This document shows, piece by piece, positions 15,658 through 24,642 of a stretch of 64,000 bases of DNA (the first letter of the stretch is position 1; every line of letters begins with the position of its first letter). A program made the position numbers and the translations under genes. The notes beneath the pieces are model-generated. The model was not told where the DNA came from. It made no database searches and was given only the letters and a program-made list of their open reading frames with translations. Origin of the DNA: Alicyclobacillus fastidiosus (GTDB taxonomy: Bacteria; Bacillota; Bacilli; Alicyclobacillales; Alicyclobacillaceae); assembly GCF_026651875.1 (NCBI RefSeq), contig NZ_CP104067.1:4020501-4084500 (forward strand), written 5' to 3'.

Positions 15658-16062
15658 TTAATTCACAAATACTTGTGCCATCGCCGCAAGCTGCTGCGGA
15701 GTGAAATCGGCGGCGACCTCGCTTTCCACTTGTTGTTGTTGAGCAGGCGTAAGAGAATCTCTATTTTGGTAGAGCTCATAGAGTTTAGCGGCTTCACTTG
15801 GAGACATATGATTCATGGCATAGGTTAAAGCTTCCTGTTGGCTTGAAAAATGAAGCCCACCCGTTCCGTATCTCGTAATGTACTGTTGGATTTGTGACTT
15901 TAACGCAGGATTTTGTTGCAGCGCCGTTTGGATGGTGGAGTGGATGCCAGGGTCTGCAGCAATTTTTTCTGCGACCTTTTTTGTTAGCAGGTTTTTCGCC
16001 TCATAACCGCCCAAACCAACAATGACTACGAAAGCGAGGAGTCCAATCAGAAACTTTTTCAT
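15658..16062 (-). CDS. Small membrane-anchored or secreted protein, unknown function
   Basis: A 134-residue protein with an N-terminal hydrophobic segment (KKFLIGLLAFVVIVGLGGYEA) that could be an uncleaved anchor or signal peptide. The rest is helical and rich in Gln and Ala, with repeated proline-capped helix starts (MSPSEAAKLYELY, LTPAQQQQVESEV, FTPQQLAAMAQVF). I do not recognise the family. It is a single-gene unit with its own terminator; the 5' side carries GAGGTGATTACATG-like spacing for the RBS. Confidence 0.75.
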   Translation of the reverse strand: MKKFLIGLLAFVVIVGLGGYEAKNLLTKKVAEKIAADPGIHSTIQTALQQNPALKSQIQQYITRYGTGGLHFSSQQEALTYAMNHMSPSEAAKLYELYQNRDSLTPAQQQQVESEVAADFTPQQLAAMAQVFVN

Positions 16063-16240
16063 GTAATCACCTCAGGTACTACTTTAAACGATGTAATTTA
16101 TGATAGCACGTGTAGTCATAAGCTTATTTCTGCCTGTACTTCCGGACTTTCTCGGAGTAACCACAAGATCGACGCGTATTTCCATGAGTCCTTACCCGCG
16201 TATGCTACATAGCGGCCCCTTTGTTTCAACAGCCGTTCAT

Positions 16241-16272
16241 AAAGAGGTCTTCGGACCTCTCTTTTGTTCTTT
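16241..16272. terminator. Hairpin, possible terminator
   Basis: AGAGGTC/GACCTCT with a TTCG tetraloop (16243-16260), followed on the plus strand by CTTTTGTTCTTTG and on the minus strand by TTTATG. It lies about 80 bp downstream of the DeoR stop and may end that transcript, although the better T-run is on the plus strand. Confidence 0.5.
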
Positions 16273-16348
16273 GTTAAATATATAACTTCATTGAATTTGT
16301 CAAGTACATTTAGTGGAATTCGATATAAATGTGACCGTGAACTGTTCG

Positions 16349-17158
16349 TTAACGAGCGATTGAGGGGCCCGATAAAGTGGGCAATGGCCCCTCCAATGCT
16401 TGAACCACCTCTACACCGACACGATTGAATTCCTGCATCATGTCGTAAGGAATGGGCCCATTCGTAATCAGTACGTCTAAGTCCTTAATCGTTGCGACCT
16501 GAGCGAAGTCTCGCACCCCAAGCTTGGATAAATCCGCAAGCAGGAACACTTTGTCCGATATTTCAATCATTTTTTGTTTGACGAGGGCCTGGAGCGTATC
16601 TGTCTCACTAATTCCATAATCTAAATGACAACACTTACATGAAAGAAAAGCCTTGTTAACATAGAAGCGGGACAGAGCTTCCTCGGCCATCGGTCCAACG
16701 TTAGACAACGAATTCGCCCTAAGAATTCCTCCTGTTGAAACAACTTCAATCTTTGGTCGGTCACTAAGCTCCAGTGCTACCTTTAATGAATTCGTGAGTA
16801 CGGTGAGGGGAATGTCAGGTAATTGAACAGCCACGTGCCAAGCCGTTGTGCTTGCATCTAAAGCAATGCGGTCACCAGCATCGATGTATTGAATGGCTTT
16901 TCGAGCAATGGCTTGTTTTTCAGAGACATTTACGTTTTCCCGTTCTCGGTACGGAACTTCCTCTGTATCCCATGAAACCCGAACGGCTCCACCGTGACTC
17001 CGACGAATCCGTCCTTCATTACTCAAGTTGTCCAAATCACGGCGAACCGTCTCCTCAGTCACATCGAAAAGTTGGCTAAGTTCTTTGACTCGGATACTTC
17101 CTCTTGTGTTTACAAGATCAACAATAGCCCTGTGTCTCTCTGCAGGCAACATTTCCAC
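16349..17158 (-). CDS. DeoR/GlpR-family regulator
   Basis: A 269-residue DeoR-type regulator. The N-terminal winged helix reads RHRAIVDLVNTRGSIRVKELSQLF...VTEETVRRDLDNL and GRIRRSHGGAV (about 8-60). The C-terminal sugar-phosphate-binding domain shows DAGDRIALDASTTAWHVA and VVSTGGILRANSLSNVGPMAE. It starts at GTG or, 6 bp later, ATG; GAAGGAAG lies upstream of both. It is the last gene of the carbohydrate locus running from 27921 down to here, and probably represses it until a phosphorylated or free sugar intermediate binds. The Cys-Cys pair in SCKCCHLDYG is unusual. Confidence 0.92.
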   Translation of the reverse strand: MEMLPAERHRAIVDLVNTRGSIRVKELSQLFDVTEETVRRDLDNLSNEGRIRRSHGGAVRVSWDTEEVPYRERENVNVSEKQAIARKAIQYIDAGDRIALDASTTAWHVAVQLPDIPLTVLTNSLKVALELSDRPKIEVVSTGGILRANSLSNVGPMAEEALSRFYVNKAFLSCKCCHLDYGISETDTLQALVKQKMIEISDKVFLLADLSKLGVRDFAQVATIKDLDVLITNGPIPYDMMQEFNRVGVEVVQALEGPLPTLSGPSIAR

Positions 17159-17201
17159 ATCTTCCTTCGTTGGGCATATTGGTGATACCCCACCTTCATA
17201 T

Positions 17202-18242
17202 TCAAAACTTTGAGAGAGATATTGGTGTATTCGTACGGGCAGATTCGTACATGGCCAAGATGAGTCTTAAAACTTTCATACTCTCTTCCCCATTCACTAG
17301 GGGCTCTCGATTATGATGAACTGCTTCAATCATGTCCTCGAACTGACGACGGTGCGCAACTTGCTTCTCATTGTGTTTGAGACCATCGGCCCAGTTCAAT
17401 GCATCGCCACCGAACATTTGTCCAGGCTCATCCGGTGTTCGAAAATATAAATGGGTCAAATGATCGTTTTCAACGACTGCTGACCCGAGCTCGCCAAAAA
17501 TCTCTAATCTGGTAGAGTTTCTGGGATACGCACTTGTTGTCGCTGAGATAGTTCCAACTGCCCCGTTGTCGAATGTTACCGTCGTTGCCGCCACATCCTC
17601 TACTTCTATTCCAGGATGGGTGGCAGTATTCACGTGAGAATAGACAGTGCTTATCGGTCCAACCAAATGCTGAAGTACGTCAAGCGTGTGCAAAGCTTGG
17701 ATCATCAGAACTCCGCCACCGTCCATCGCCCACGTTCCGCTGCCCGGAGACCGCTCGAAGTACGCTTGCGAGCGATACCAGTGCACGCTCGCTTGCGCCA
17801 AAACCAATTTACCGAATTTCCCAGTCATCATTTCATTTTTAACACGCATCGTAGAATCATCAAACCGATGTTGAGACACGACCGATAGTTTAACCCCTGC
17901 TTTACGACATTCAGATATTGCCCATTCCGCCTTTTCGACTGTGGTATCAATAGGCTTCTCTACTATGATATGTTTTCCCGCCCTAGCCGCATCCACTACG
18001 ATTTCTGCATGGGTACCACTTGGCGTAACAATGTTCACAATATCAATATCAGAACGCTTCAGCAGTTCGTGATAATCTGTGTACCAGTCGACCCCAACTC
18101 GATCACCGACAGCTCTGGCGTTGGTCTCGATAATATCCGATACCGCAACGAGCTTTGCATGTGGGATTTGGGAAATTTGCTCAATATGAACTCTACTTAT
18201 ACCTCCACAGCCAATCACAGCAAAGTGGTAAGGCTTCGTCAT
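17202..18242 (-). CDS. Gfo/Idh/MocA-family oxidoreductase
   Basis: A 346-residue NAD(P)-dependent dehydrogenase. The Rossmann motif is FAVIGCGGISRVHIEQI (7-23), then the family EKPI motif (VEKPIDTTVEKAEWAI) and the C-terminal substrate domain with GGVLMIQALHTLDVLQHLVG holding the catalytic histidine. These enzymes oxidise or epimerise sugars, inositols or their acids. It follows the second dehydrogenase (18330-19619) after 87 bp and precedes the DeoR gene by 43 bp, so it acts in the degradation of the sugar imported by the ABC system. Confidence 0.93.
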   Translation of the reverse strand: MTKPYHFAVIGCGGISRVHIEQISQIPHAKLVAVSDIIETNARAVGDRVGVDWYTDYHELLKRSDIDIVNIVTPSGTHAEIVVDAARAGKHIIVEKPIDTTVEKAEWAISECRKAGVKLSVVSQHRFDDSTMRVKNEMMTGKFGKLVLAQASVHWYRSQAYFERSPGSGTWAMDGGGVLMIQALHTLDVLQHLVGPISTVYSHVNTATHPGIEVEDVAATTVTFDNGAVGTISATTSAYPRNSTRLEIFGELGSAVVENDHLTHLYFRTPDEPGQMFGGDALNWADGLKHNEKQVAHRRQFEDMIEAVHHNREPLVNGEESMKVLRLILAMYESARTNTPISLSKF

Positions 18243-18329
18243 GTTCCGTTCACCCCTAACGGTTGGCTAAAAATCAATGTCGTAGGCAGCGTCCTGGCGA
18301 GATCGATTGTTGTACCAATTGTCATCCAA

Positions 18330-19619
18330 TCAGATTTTAACAAGTTGATCGACTTGAACGGGTAGTCCAGTTTTCATTGAAATATTACCAGAAATCCCCG
18401 TTAAGATAGACATCGCACCATCGATGTGTGATGCTGCACGATGGAAGAGATCCTCATCGGGTTCACCAAAAAGGTCGTTCAAAAGAATGGGATCGCCGCC
18501 CCCATGCCCACCTTTACCTTCATCAAAAGGAACCAAATATGGAGCCCCGAATTGTGGGTAAACCGTGATCGTCACGCCTTTGACAGCTCCTTCAAGTGCC
18601 TTATCACCACCGGAGTTGACGTAGGACTGTTCCACAACCTTCATTTCAAGGCGACCCTTGCAACCATTAAAGACGACGTTAAAACCTTCCCAGGGAAGAT
18701 AGGCATTTAAAGAGTACGTCATAATTGCATTATTTTTGTACCGAACCAGGACACCCATTGTGTCTTCAGCACTGATTCCATCACCAAACACACTCAAGTC
18801 GCGTTGATAACCGTCCTCATGTTCTGCGTCGAGATACATGCTTTTCAGATGAAGGTGGTCTTCGAGATGGAGTGCAAATGGGTCTGTTTTCGCATATTCA
18901 CTTCCATGTGCTCGCTGGTAGAAGGTTGTTACTCCGCGTTTTTCTGCATTTTCTCGCCCGTAAAACATAAGGTCCCCCATCGCGAATACCGTTCTGGGTT
19001 GTGTCCCTAACCAGAAATTGACGAGGTCAAAGTGGTGCGTGGACTTATGAACCAAGAGTCCTCCGCTGTTCCTTTTATCCCGGTGCCACCTGCGGAAATA
19101 GTCGGCGCCGTGCTGGGTGTTCAAAAGCCACTCAAAGTGCACGGAATTGATTTGGCCAATTGTATCTTTCATGATGAGTTCTCGAATCTTCGTATTGTGT
19201 GGTGCATAGCGGTAGTTAAAAGTGACGCGTAACTTTTGACCCGTACGCTGTACAGCATCAAGAATTTCCTGACACTTAACCTCATCCACAGTTAAGGGTT
19301 TCTCACTGATCACGTCACATCCTAATTCCATAGCGCGGATAATGTATTTGTGGTGGGTGCGGTCCACAGACGTTACAATCACCACGTCGGGACGTTCTTT
19401 CTCAATCATTTCGTCGAATCTTTCTGACTTGTATGTTGGGATTGCGTGATAGTTGTACTTTTCTACCAGAAGTGTGTTGGCGTAATCCATCCGAGTCTGG
19501 TTAATGTCACAAAAGGCCACAAGTTCAGACGTCTTTCCAAAATCACGCGCCAGAGCTCCATAATAAAACTCAGCTCGACCCCCTGTACCCACCTGTGCAT
19601 ATTTCTTTTTATTTGCCAT
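18330..19619 (-). CDS. Gfo/Idh/MocA-family oxidoreductase, long form
   Basis: A 429-residue dehydrogenase, longer than the usual 340-390. It has the N-terminal VGTGGRAEFYYGALAR dinucleotide motif, SEKPLTVDEVKCQEIL, the lysine region NYRYAPHNTKIRELI, and the histidine pair VHKSTHHFDLVNFWLG. The extra length lies in insertions after the substrate helix (HLEDHLHLKSMYLDAEHEDGY). It lies 74 bp after the permease gene, within the sugar locus. The pair of dehydrogenases suggests oxidation followed by reduction, or epimerisation, of an unusual sugar. Confidence 0.92.
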   Translation of the reverse strand: MANKKKYAQVGTGGRAEFYYGALARDFGKTSELVAFCDINQTRMDYANTLLVEKYNYHAIPTYKSERFDEMIEKERPDVVIVTSVDRTHHKYIIRAMELGCDVISEKPLTVDEVKCQEILDAVQRTGQKLRVTFNYRYAPHNTKIRELIMKDTIGQINSVHFEWLLNTQHGADYFRRWHRDKRNSGGLLVHKSTHHFDLVNFWLGTQPRTVFAMGDLMFYGRENAEKRGVTTFYQRAHGSEYAKTDPFALHLEDHLHLKSMYLDAEHEDGYQRDLSVFGDGISAEDTMGVLVRYKNNAIMTYSLNAYLPWEGFNVVFNGCKGRLEMKVVEQSYVNSGGDKALEGAVKGVTITVYPQFGAPYLVPFDEGKGGHGGGDPILLNDLFGEPDEDLFHRAASHIDGAMSILTGISGNISMKTGLPVQVDQLVKI

Positions 19620-19693
19620 GTGATTACCTCCATGTCTCTCTTATTCATATCGTCATGTACAGGATTCGGTCCCGTAGGTCATACGGTGTTTAC

Positions 19694-20533
19694 TCAGCCC
19701 TTGAGACCCTGAGTGGCAATTCCCTCGACCAAATACCTCTGAAAAATCATAAAAATAATGAACACCGGTATCACAGACATGATGGACATTGCAAACATGT
19801 CCCCCCATTGGCTGGTGCCAGTGACATCCAAAAACTGACTTAAACCAACGGGCACAGTGAGAAGTTGTGAACTTGTCAAATAGATGGATTGACTAAAAAA
19901 GTCATTCCAGGTCCAATAAAAAGCAAAAATCGATATGGTAATTAAAGCAGGACGCGTGAGTGGGAGGATTACTGACCAGAACATCCGAAATGTACTGCAC
20001 CCATCGATAACAGATGCCTCATCTAAATCCTTAGGGATTGACCTCACAAACTGAACCATTAGATAGATAAAGAAAGGGGTAGTACCAAGAAAACTTGGAA
20101 CCGTTAAGGGCAGAAACGTGTTCACCCAGCCAATCTGATGGAAAATGATGTATTGCGGTATCAATACAATTTGAAGCGGCAACATCATGGTACCCAACAT
20201 GAAACCAAAAAGAACCTTTTGCGGTTTAAAGCGCAACCTCGCAAACGCAAACCCGGTCAGCGATGCACTCATCAGGCTCCCCACCACAACAATGGCTGAT
20301 ATGAATATAGAGTTGAGGAAATAGTGTCCAAACGATACTCCTGTACCGGTCGAGAAGCTGTCGATGTAGTGCTGAAATGTCCATTTCGTAGGAATTAAAT
20401 TCGCGGTAGAAAAAATCATACTATCCGGTTTAAATGAAGAGGACAACATCCAAAGAATGGGATACACCATCACAAAACTACAGGCTATCAGAACTGCATG
20501 AGTAAGTACACTTCGAATTGGTTTTGCCACCAC
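19694..20533 (-). CDS. Carbohydrate ABC transporter permease (MalG type)
   Basis: A 279-residue inner-membrane permease with six helices. The EAA loop that contacts the ATPase reads DEASVIDGCSTFRMFWSVILPLTRPA. The C-terminus YLVEGIATQGLKG is the MalG-type ending. It follows the partner permease after 12 bp. No ATPase gene is present in the locus, so a shared MsmX-like ATPase elsewhere is probably used. Confidence 0.93.
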   Translation of the reverse strand: MVAKPIRSVLTHAVLIACSFVMVYPILWMLSSSFKPDSMIFSTANLIPTKWTFQHYIDSFSTGTGVSFGHYFLNSIFISAIVVVGSLMSASLTGFAFARLRFKPQKVLFGFMLGTMMLPLQIVLIPQYIIFHQIGWVNTFLPLTVPSFLGTTPFFIYLMVQFVRSIPKDLDEASVIDGCSTFRMFWSVILPLTRPALITISIFAFYWTWNDFFSQSIYLTSSQLLTVPVGLSQFLDVTGTSQWGDMFAMSIMSVIPVFIIFMIFQRYLVEGIATQGLKG

Positions 20534-20545
20534 AACATCACCAGC

Positions 20546-21481
20546 CTAGTTTTCGTATTTGACCCAGTATTTCTGCGTAAGGAATAAAAGTCCAGTACAT
20601 GCCGCAATGAGGATGAGCAGGATGATAGAGAGAGCGGCTGCGTAACCCATGTGGTAGTATGTGAAGGCCTGTTGATACACATAGAGAACGTAGAAGAGTG
20701 TCGAATTCATGGGGCCGCCACCCGTTATGATGTAAACCTGCGTGAATACCATGAATGCGCTAATGGTACCCATTACCAAGTTGAAAAACACAATGGGGGA
20801 TAGCATCGGCAGAGTAACCTTCATAAACTGTTGAAACCGCGAGGCACCGTCAATGGAAGCAGCCTCATAATAGGTTTTCGGTATCTGCTTAAGCCCAGCC
20901 AAAAAAATCACCATTTCAGACCCGAATTGCCAGACACTGAGGAGGCACAGTACTAATAGGGCGTCAACAGGACTCGCGAGCCAACTGGGTCCATTTATCC
21001 CGACATGTTGGAGCAACGTGTTGATGGTTCCGTTCGGGGCGAAGAGTTCACGCCAACCGATGGAAACACCAACACTTCCGCCGACAAGCGAAGGCAGATA
21101 AAACAATGCACGGTAAACCCCAAGACCTCGCACCTTTCGATTTAAAAGAACCGCAACTAGCAGTGCGAACACCAATCGAAACGGTACGGAAATAATGACA
21201 TACAGAAACGTCGCACGCATGGACGCTGCAAAATCTGGATCATTCGCAAAAATTTGTTTAAAATTCTGGAGACCAATGAAATGCGCCGGACTCAATAAGT
21301 TGTAGTTGGTAAAAGCAAGGTAGATAGAAAACAGCACAGAACCGAGCGTCAGGAACAACATCCCCAACATCCACGGAGTCATAAACCCGTATGCCGCAAG
21401 TGAACTGTTGGATTGAACACTGGCTCTTTTAGAAGTCATGACGCCATAAGCTGTGACAGATTCATTCGATTGTGTTGCCAC
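20546..21481 (-). CDS. Carbohydrate ABC transporter permease (MalF type)
   Basis: A 311-residue permease with six helices after a polar N-terminus of about 30 residues. The EAA loop is YEAASIDGASRFQQFMKVTLPMLSPI. The N-terminal helix region GFMTPWMLGMLFLTLGSVLF and the FNLVMGTISAFMVFTQVYIITGGGP segment are typical of CUT1 permeases. It forms a transporter with the MalG-type permease and the lipoprotein encoded on either side. Confidence 0.93.
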   Translation of the reverse strand: MATQSNESVTAYGVMTSKRASVQSNSSLAAYGFMTPWMLGMLFLTLGSVLFSIYLAFTNYNLLSPAHFIGLQNFKQIFANDPDFAASMRATFLYVIISVPFRLVFALLVAVLLNRKVRGLGVYRALFYLPSLVGGSVGVSIGWRELFAPNGTINTLLQHVGINGPSWLASPVDALLVLCLLSVWQFGSEMVIFLAGLKQIPKTYYEAASIDGASRFQQFMKVTLPMLSPIVFFNLVMGTISAFMVFTQVYIITGGGPMNSTLFYVLYVYQQAFTYYHMGYAAALSIILLILIAACTGLLFLTQKYWVKYEN

Positions 21482-21560
21482 TCTTCCGATCCCCCCATTG
21501 GAGTGCGGTGTCTATCGTACATGAGCTATCAAACACCGCACCCTTTACGAGATACGTAGC

Positions 21561-22883
21561 TTAATTCGATTGCTGCAAAGCTTGATTGGCCTGCGTAATG
21601 AACTGTTGTGCAGCCGCACTTGGCGTCATTTTGTTTAACATTACTTCCTGTGCTGCGGTGGTCAGCAAAGTTTGAATCTGATTGGCTGCAGGCGGATACA
21701 CGGCGTCAGGACTAGCCACTTTCTCCACTTGGTTCATAAAGTCAATTTGAGCTTTGTCCGTAGCCGAGCCGTCATTCTCCAGCGCTTGTTTATTGGCCTC
21801 ATTAATTGGCACACCACGATCAAGTTTAATCGTCCGTGACACCTGAGGGTCATTTTCAAGGTAGTTTAGCAGTTTGACCGCTGCCTGCGGGTTCTTTGTG
21901 GTCGATGAAAGCGACCAATACATGCTCGGGTGCAAGAAATACGGTTTGGATGAACTGTTATAGTCCGGAAGCATCATCATACTGAGGTTCTTGTTGGCGG
22001 TTTGTTCAAACGCTGCTAACTGATTGCTCCATGCCCACCCAAATACCGACATCCCCTTGACCAACGGATTCTCCGTCATATCTGAGGTATTGTCAGCCGA
22101 CGTATACGATGGAGGCACTACTCCGCCATTTTCCTCAAGATTTTTCCAATAAGTAAACCAATTGGTCAACACCTGTTGGGAAATTCCTAAAGACTTATCA
22201 TCCGATGAGAACATTTGTTCCCCATTGTCGCGTGCATAATACTCCAGCACGGGTTCATATTCTATCCCGTCTTCGGACCCATAGATCTTTGGATCGGCCT
22301 TGTGAATTTGCACCAGCAGTTTTGCAAACGAATCCCAAGACATACTCTGCGACGGGTTCACGCTTACACCGATTTGTTTCAAGACCGCAGGATCATATAA
22401 CAGGGCAAATGCATTGACACCTGTTGGAACCCCGTACAGGACACCATTGACTTCACCCAAGCTCAAACTTGCCTTATCCAAACCACTAAGGTCCACGCCA
22501 GCCTTATTCAAGTCAGCAATGGTCTTGTTCTGTGCGTATTCAACAATCTGCGACTCATCCATCTGAATGACGTCCGGCGTTTGTCCACCTGCAATTTGTG
22601 TCGTAAGTTTTGTCCAAATGGTGTCCCAAGAGGTGTAATCGGGAGTTACTTTGATACTGGGGTTTGCCTTTTCAAACATACTGATAGCCTTCAACGTTTC
22701 CTGCGTTCGAAGCGTCGATGTCCACCAAGCAAGAGTGAGATCAGCGCTTTGACTGGTTTGACTGGTTTGACTGGTTTGACTGGTTGAATTCCCGGAACCC
22801 CCAGTCTGAGTAGTTCCACATCCAGCGACTAGCGTTCCAAGTACAACCGTACAAGCGAAACTGGTAACATATTTCTTCTTCAT
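21561..22883 (-). CDS. Extracellular solute-binding lipoprotein (sugar ABC transporter)
   Basis: A 440-residue CUT1 binding protein. I chose the ATG at 22883, preceded by GGGAGGCTGGAAGA. The signal peptide ends in the lipobox LVAGC (C22). A linker of repeated Gln-Thr-Ser follows, encoded by a 9-bp tandem repeat. The mature domain has LAWWTSTLRTQETLKAI and TPDYTSWDTIWTKLTTQIAGGQ, with the sugar-contact DVIQMDESQIVEYA. First gene of the transporter block; the permeases follow after 79 bp. The substrate is presumably the oligosaccharide made by the glycosyl hydrolase and esterase upstream. Confidence 0.93.
   Translation of the reverse strand: MKKKYVTSFACTVVLGTLVAGCGTTQTGGSGNSTSQTSQTSQTSQSADLTLAWWTSTLRTQETLKAISMFEKANPSIKVTPDYTSWDTIWTKLTTQIAGGQTPDVIQMDESQIVEYAQNKTIADLNKAGVDLSGLDKASLSLGEVNGVLYGVPTGVNAFALLYDPAVLKQIGVSVNPSQSMSWDSFAKLLVQIHKADPKIYGSEDGIEYEPVLEYYARDNGEQMFSSDDKSLGISQQVLTNWFTYWKNLEENGGVVPPSYTSADNTSDMTENPLVKGMSVFGWAWSNQLAAFEQTANKNLSMMMLPDYNSSSKPYFLHPSMYWSLSSTTKNPQAAVKLLNYLENDPQVSRTIKLDRGVPINEANKQALENDGSATDKAQIDFMNQVEKVASPDAVYPPAANQIQTLLTTAAQEVMLNKMTPSAAAQQFITQANQALQQSN
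22751..22786 (-). repeat. Four tandem 9-bp repeats within the lipoprotein gene
   Basis: The unit GACTGGTTT occurs four times (last copy GACTGGTTG). On the coding strand it specifies repeated Thr-Ser-Gln in the linker between the lipid-modified cysteine and the binding domain. The unit length is a multiple of three, so copy-number change would alter linker length without frameshift. Confidence 0.85.
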
Positions 22884-23116
22884 TCTTCCAGCCTCCCACA
22901 TAATTGATATTAAAGGAAGAACCTAAGCTAACATCTCACCTCACTGCTCTACCCTCTACAAGTGAGCGGATTTCACCAAACCCGGAGAGACAAGATAACA
23001 ACGAATATTCAGTCATCAACTTCGAACAAATATAAAAATAGACAAATAACCCCACGAGTAAAGTCTAGACGCACTGAACGAAATCAATTTACAGTTCTGT
23101 TTTACTTTGTTTTTAC

Positions 23117-23130
23117 TAAAACGCTTTCTT
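23117..23130. promoter_or_regulatory. Possible cre (CcpA) site upstream of the sugar transporter
   Basis: TAAAACGCTTTCTT has the AAnCGnTTTC core of the Firmicute catabolite-response element, with mismatches at the two outer positions. It lies about 230 bp upstream of the lipoprotein start. This is a weak match. Confidence 0.3.
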
Positions 23131-23215
23131 CTAAGATTGCTCGCGCCTGCTAATATAACGACTTTATTTGGATTAAGTGGTTTTTCCTCATCCCCAATCA
23201 CGCGTTTGTTAGTTA

Positions 23216-23488
23216 TTATCTGTTTTTATGTTGGTTTCGCTCGCTATATGTGTTGCTGTTGTAACATTCAAAACAATTTATATAAATTACTAATTTAATA
23301 AAATCGACGACTTCTGCCCCATTTGTGAATTTGACCAGAATTCTACCTGAACACCATAAAAAGGGGTGTCGCTGTTGAATCGGGGCAATGGTCGGAGTAT
23401 TCGCAGTCTTATCTCCTGTCAGCAATTCACATTCCCAAAGTGGGATCGATTCGTGATTCGATTGTATTTGTGTTTGATACTTGCTCAT
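23216..23488 (-). CDS. Possible 90-residue protein, unrecognised
   Basis: ATG preceded by AAAGGA (8 bp away), starting MSKYQTQIQSNHESIPLWEC. It lies between the esterase (26 bp upstream) and the lipoprotein gene, on the same strand. The C-terminal part is AT-rich and low-complexity (YNSNTYSERNQHKNR), which may mean it reads into noncoding DNA. No family recognised. If not coding, the 630-bp gap (22884-23514) mainly holds the transporter promoter. Confidence 0.35.
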   Translation of the reverse strand: MSKYQTQIQSNHESIPLWECELLTGDKTANTPTIAPIQQRHPFLWCSGRILVKFTNGAEVVDFIKLVIYINCFECYNSNTYSERNQHKNR

Positions 23489-23514
23489 TCGATTTGTCCT
23501 TTCTCAGCTTTTAT

Positions 23515-24528
23515 TCAAAATATGTTACGTCTAACAAATGGCCATATGGGCTGGTGATGGATGATGTGTCCATATTCACCCACATACAGCTCACAGGAGT
23601 TCTCCCTGTTTAGCTCTCGGTATAGTTTACTGACCTCAGCAAATGCCTTTTTCGTACCCGACACAGGAAATATATGATCATCTTCACCATGAATAAAGAG
23701 AATGGGTCTCGGTGCGCAAAGCGCTGCAATATCCTGCATTTCTGCTAGCTGTAATATGCTAGGTACAATGTTGCATGAACAATGGCGAATGGACAAAATC
23801 GATTGCTCAAACGTGCAGAAGTACGATGTTGGAATGGCCATCGTGATGCGGGTATCCACAGCAGCAGCAAACAGCGTGATGGCTCCTCCCCCCGAGTGCC
23901 CGTTTACGACGATTCTGCTGCTGTCAACGTCTGAACGCGTCCGTGCATAGTCGATGATCCGCATCACGTCGTACACACGTTCACCAATCAATGTACGGCC
24001 AACCAACAGTGATCTCCGCTGAAGCTCCTCACACGAATTAGGGTGACCGGCCTCCCTGTCTTGACGGAGCGACATTTCACCAAATGCCCGAACGTCTGGA
24101 ACAATGACAGCGTACCCCTCGTTAATTGCAGTGAGAAGCAGCGTATGCTCCGCTGCATTCTCTTCGAGAAACACCTCTTTGCCATTGGTGTTATGTCCAT
24201 GCAAAGCTATCAATAACGGAAAACGTGTGCCTGAATCATTTGGCAGAAACACATAAAATGGAATTTCAATTCCCGGTTCACTTGTAATGTACAGCTTTTC
24301 GCACCGATAACGGTCATTCGCCCATTGTCCGTTCTCCCGAGCCGACAAGGATAAATTTGCATATTGACCTCTCATTTCAGTGACACCAATGAGTTCTGCA
24401 AGGCGTGCACGAAAAGCCACTTGCCATCTTGGTAAGTTTCCCATGTCTGGAATACGGTTCAAATCGTATTGTCGTTGTGCCGAAACATATGCGTTGCGCA
24501 CGTATGCTTCAGCATCAAAGTAAGCCAT
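23515..24528 (-). CDS. Alpha/beta-hydrolase, acetyl-xylan-esterase-like
   Basis: A 337-residue hydrolase. I chose the ATG at 24528 after GGAGGGGCGGC. A cap-like N-terminal region of about 85 residues precedes the core. The nucleophile elbow is VVNGHSGGGAI (S212), the acid lies in HGEDDHIF (D283 or D284) and the base is H321 in GEYGHIIHHQ. The oxyanion region is ALHGHNTNGKE. It resembles the acetyl-xylan-esterase or Abhydrolase_7 group. It lies 114 bp after the glycosyl hydrolase gene, so it probably removes acyl groups from the same saccharide. No signal peptide is visible, so it acts in the cytoplasm after import. Confidence 0.85.
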   Translation of the reverse strand: MAYFDAEAYVRNAYVSAQRQYDLNRIPDMGNLPRWQVAFRARLAELIGVTEMRGQYANLSLSARENGQWANDRYRCEKLYITSEPGIEIPFYVFLPNDSGTRFPLLIALHGHNTNGKEVFLEENAAEHTLLLTAINEGYAVIVPDVRAFGEMSLRQDREAGHPNSCEELQRRSLLVGRTLIGERVYDVMRIIDYARTRSDVDSSRIVVNGHSGGGAITLFAAAVDTRITMAIPTSYFCTFEQSILSIRHCSCNIVPSILQLAEMQDIAALCAPRPILFIHGEDDHIFPVSGTKKAFAEVSKLYRELNRENSCELYVGEYGHIIHHQPIWPFVRRNIF

Positions 24529-24642
24529 GCCGCCCCTCCATTCTCCCTGGCGATGACGCGCCGGTTTTCGGCGTCCTCTCGCCTGTAGAACATCAAATCT
24601 CCCATGTCCCCCACTCATTTCGGTTTCACTTTGAAACCATGC

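Noticed and set aside
22751-22786. Tandem repeats as a CRISPR or attachment site
   Set aside because: Nine-base units without spacers, inside a coding region, coding for a Gln-Thr-Ser linker.
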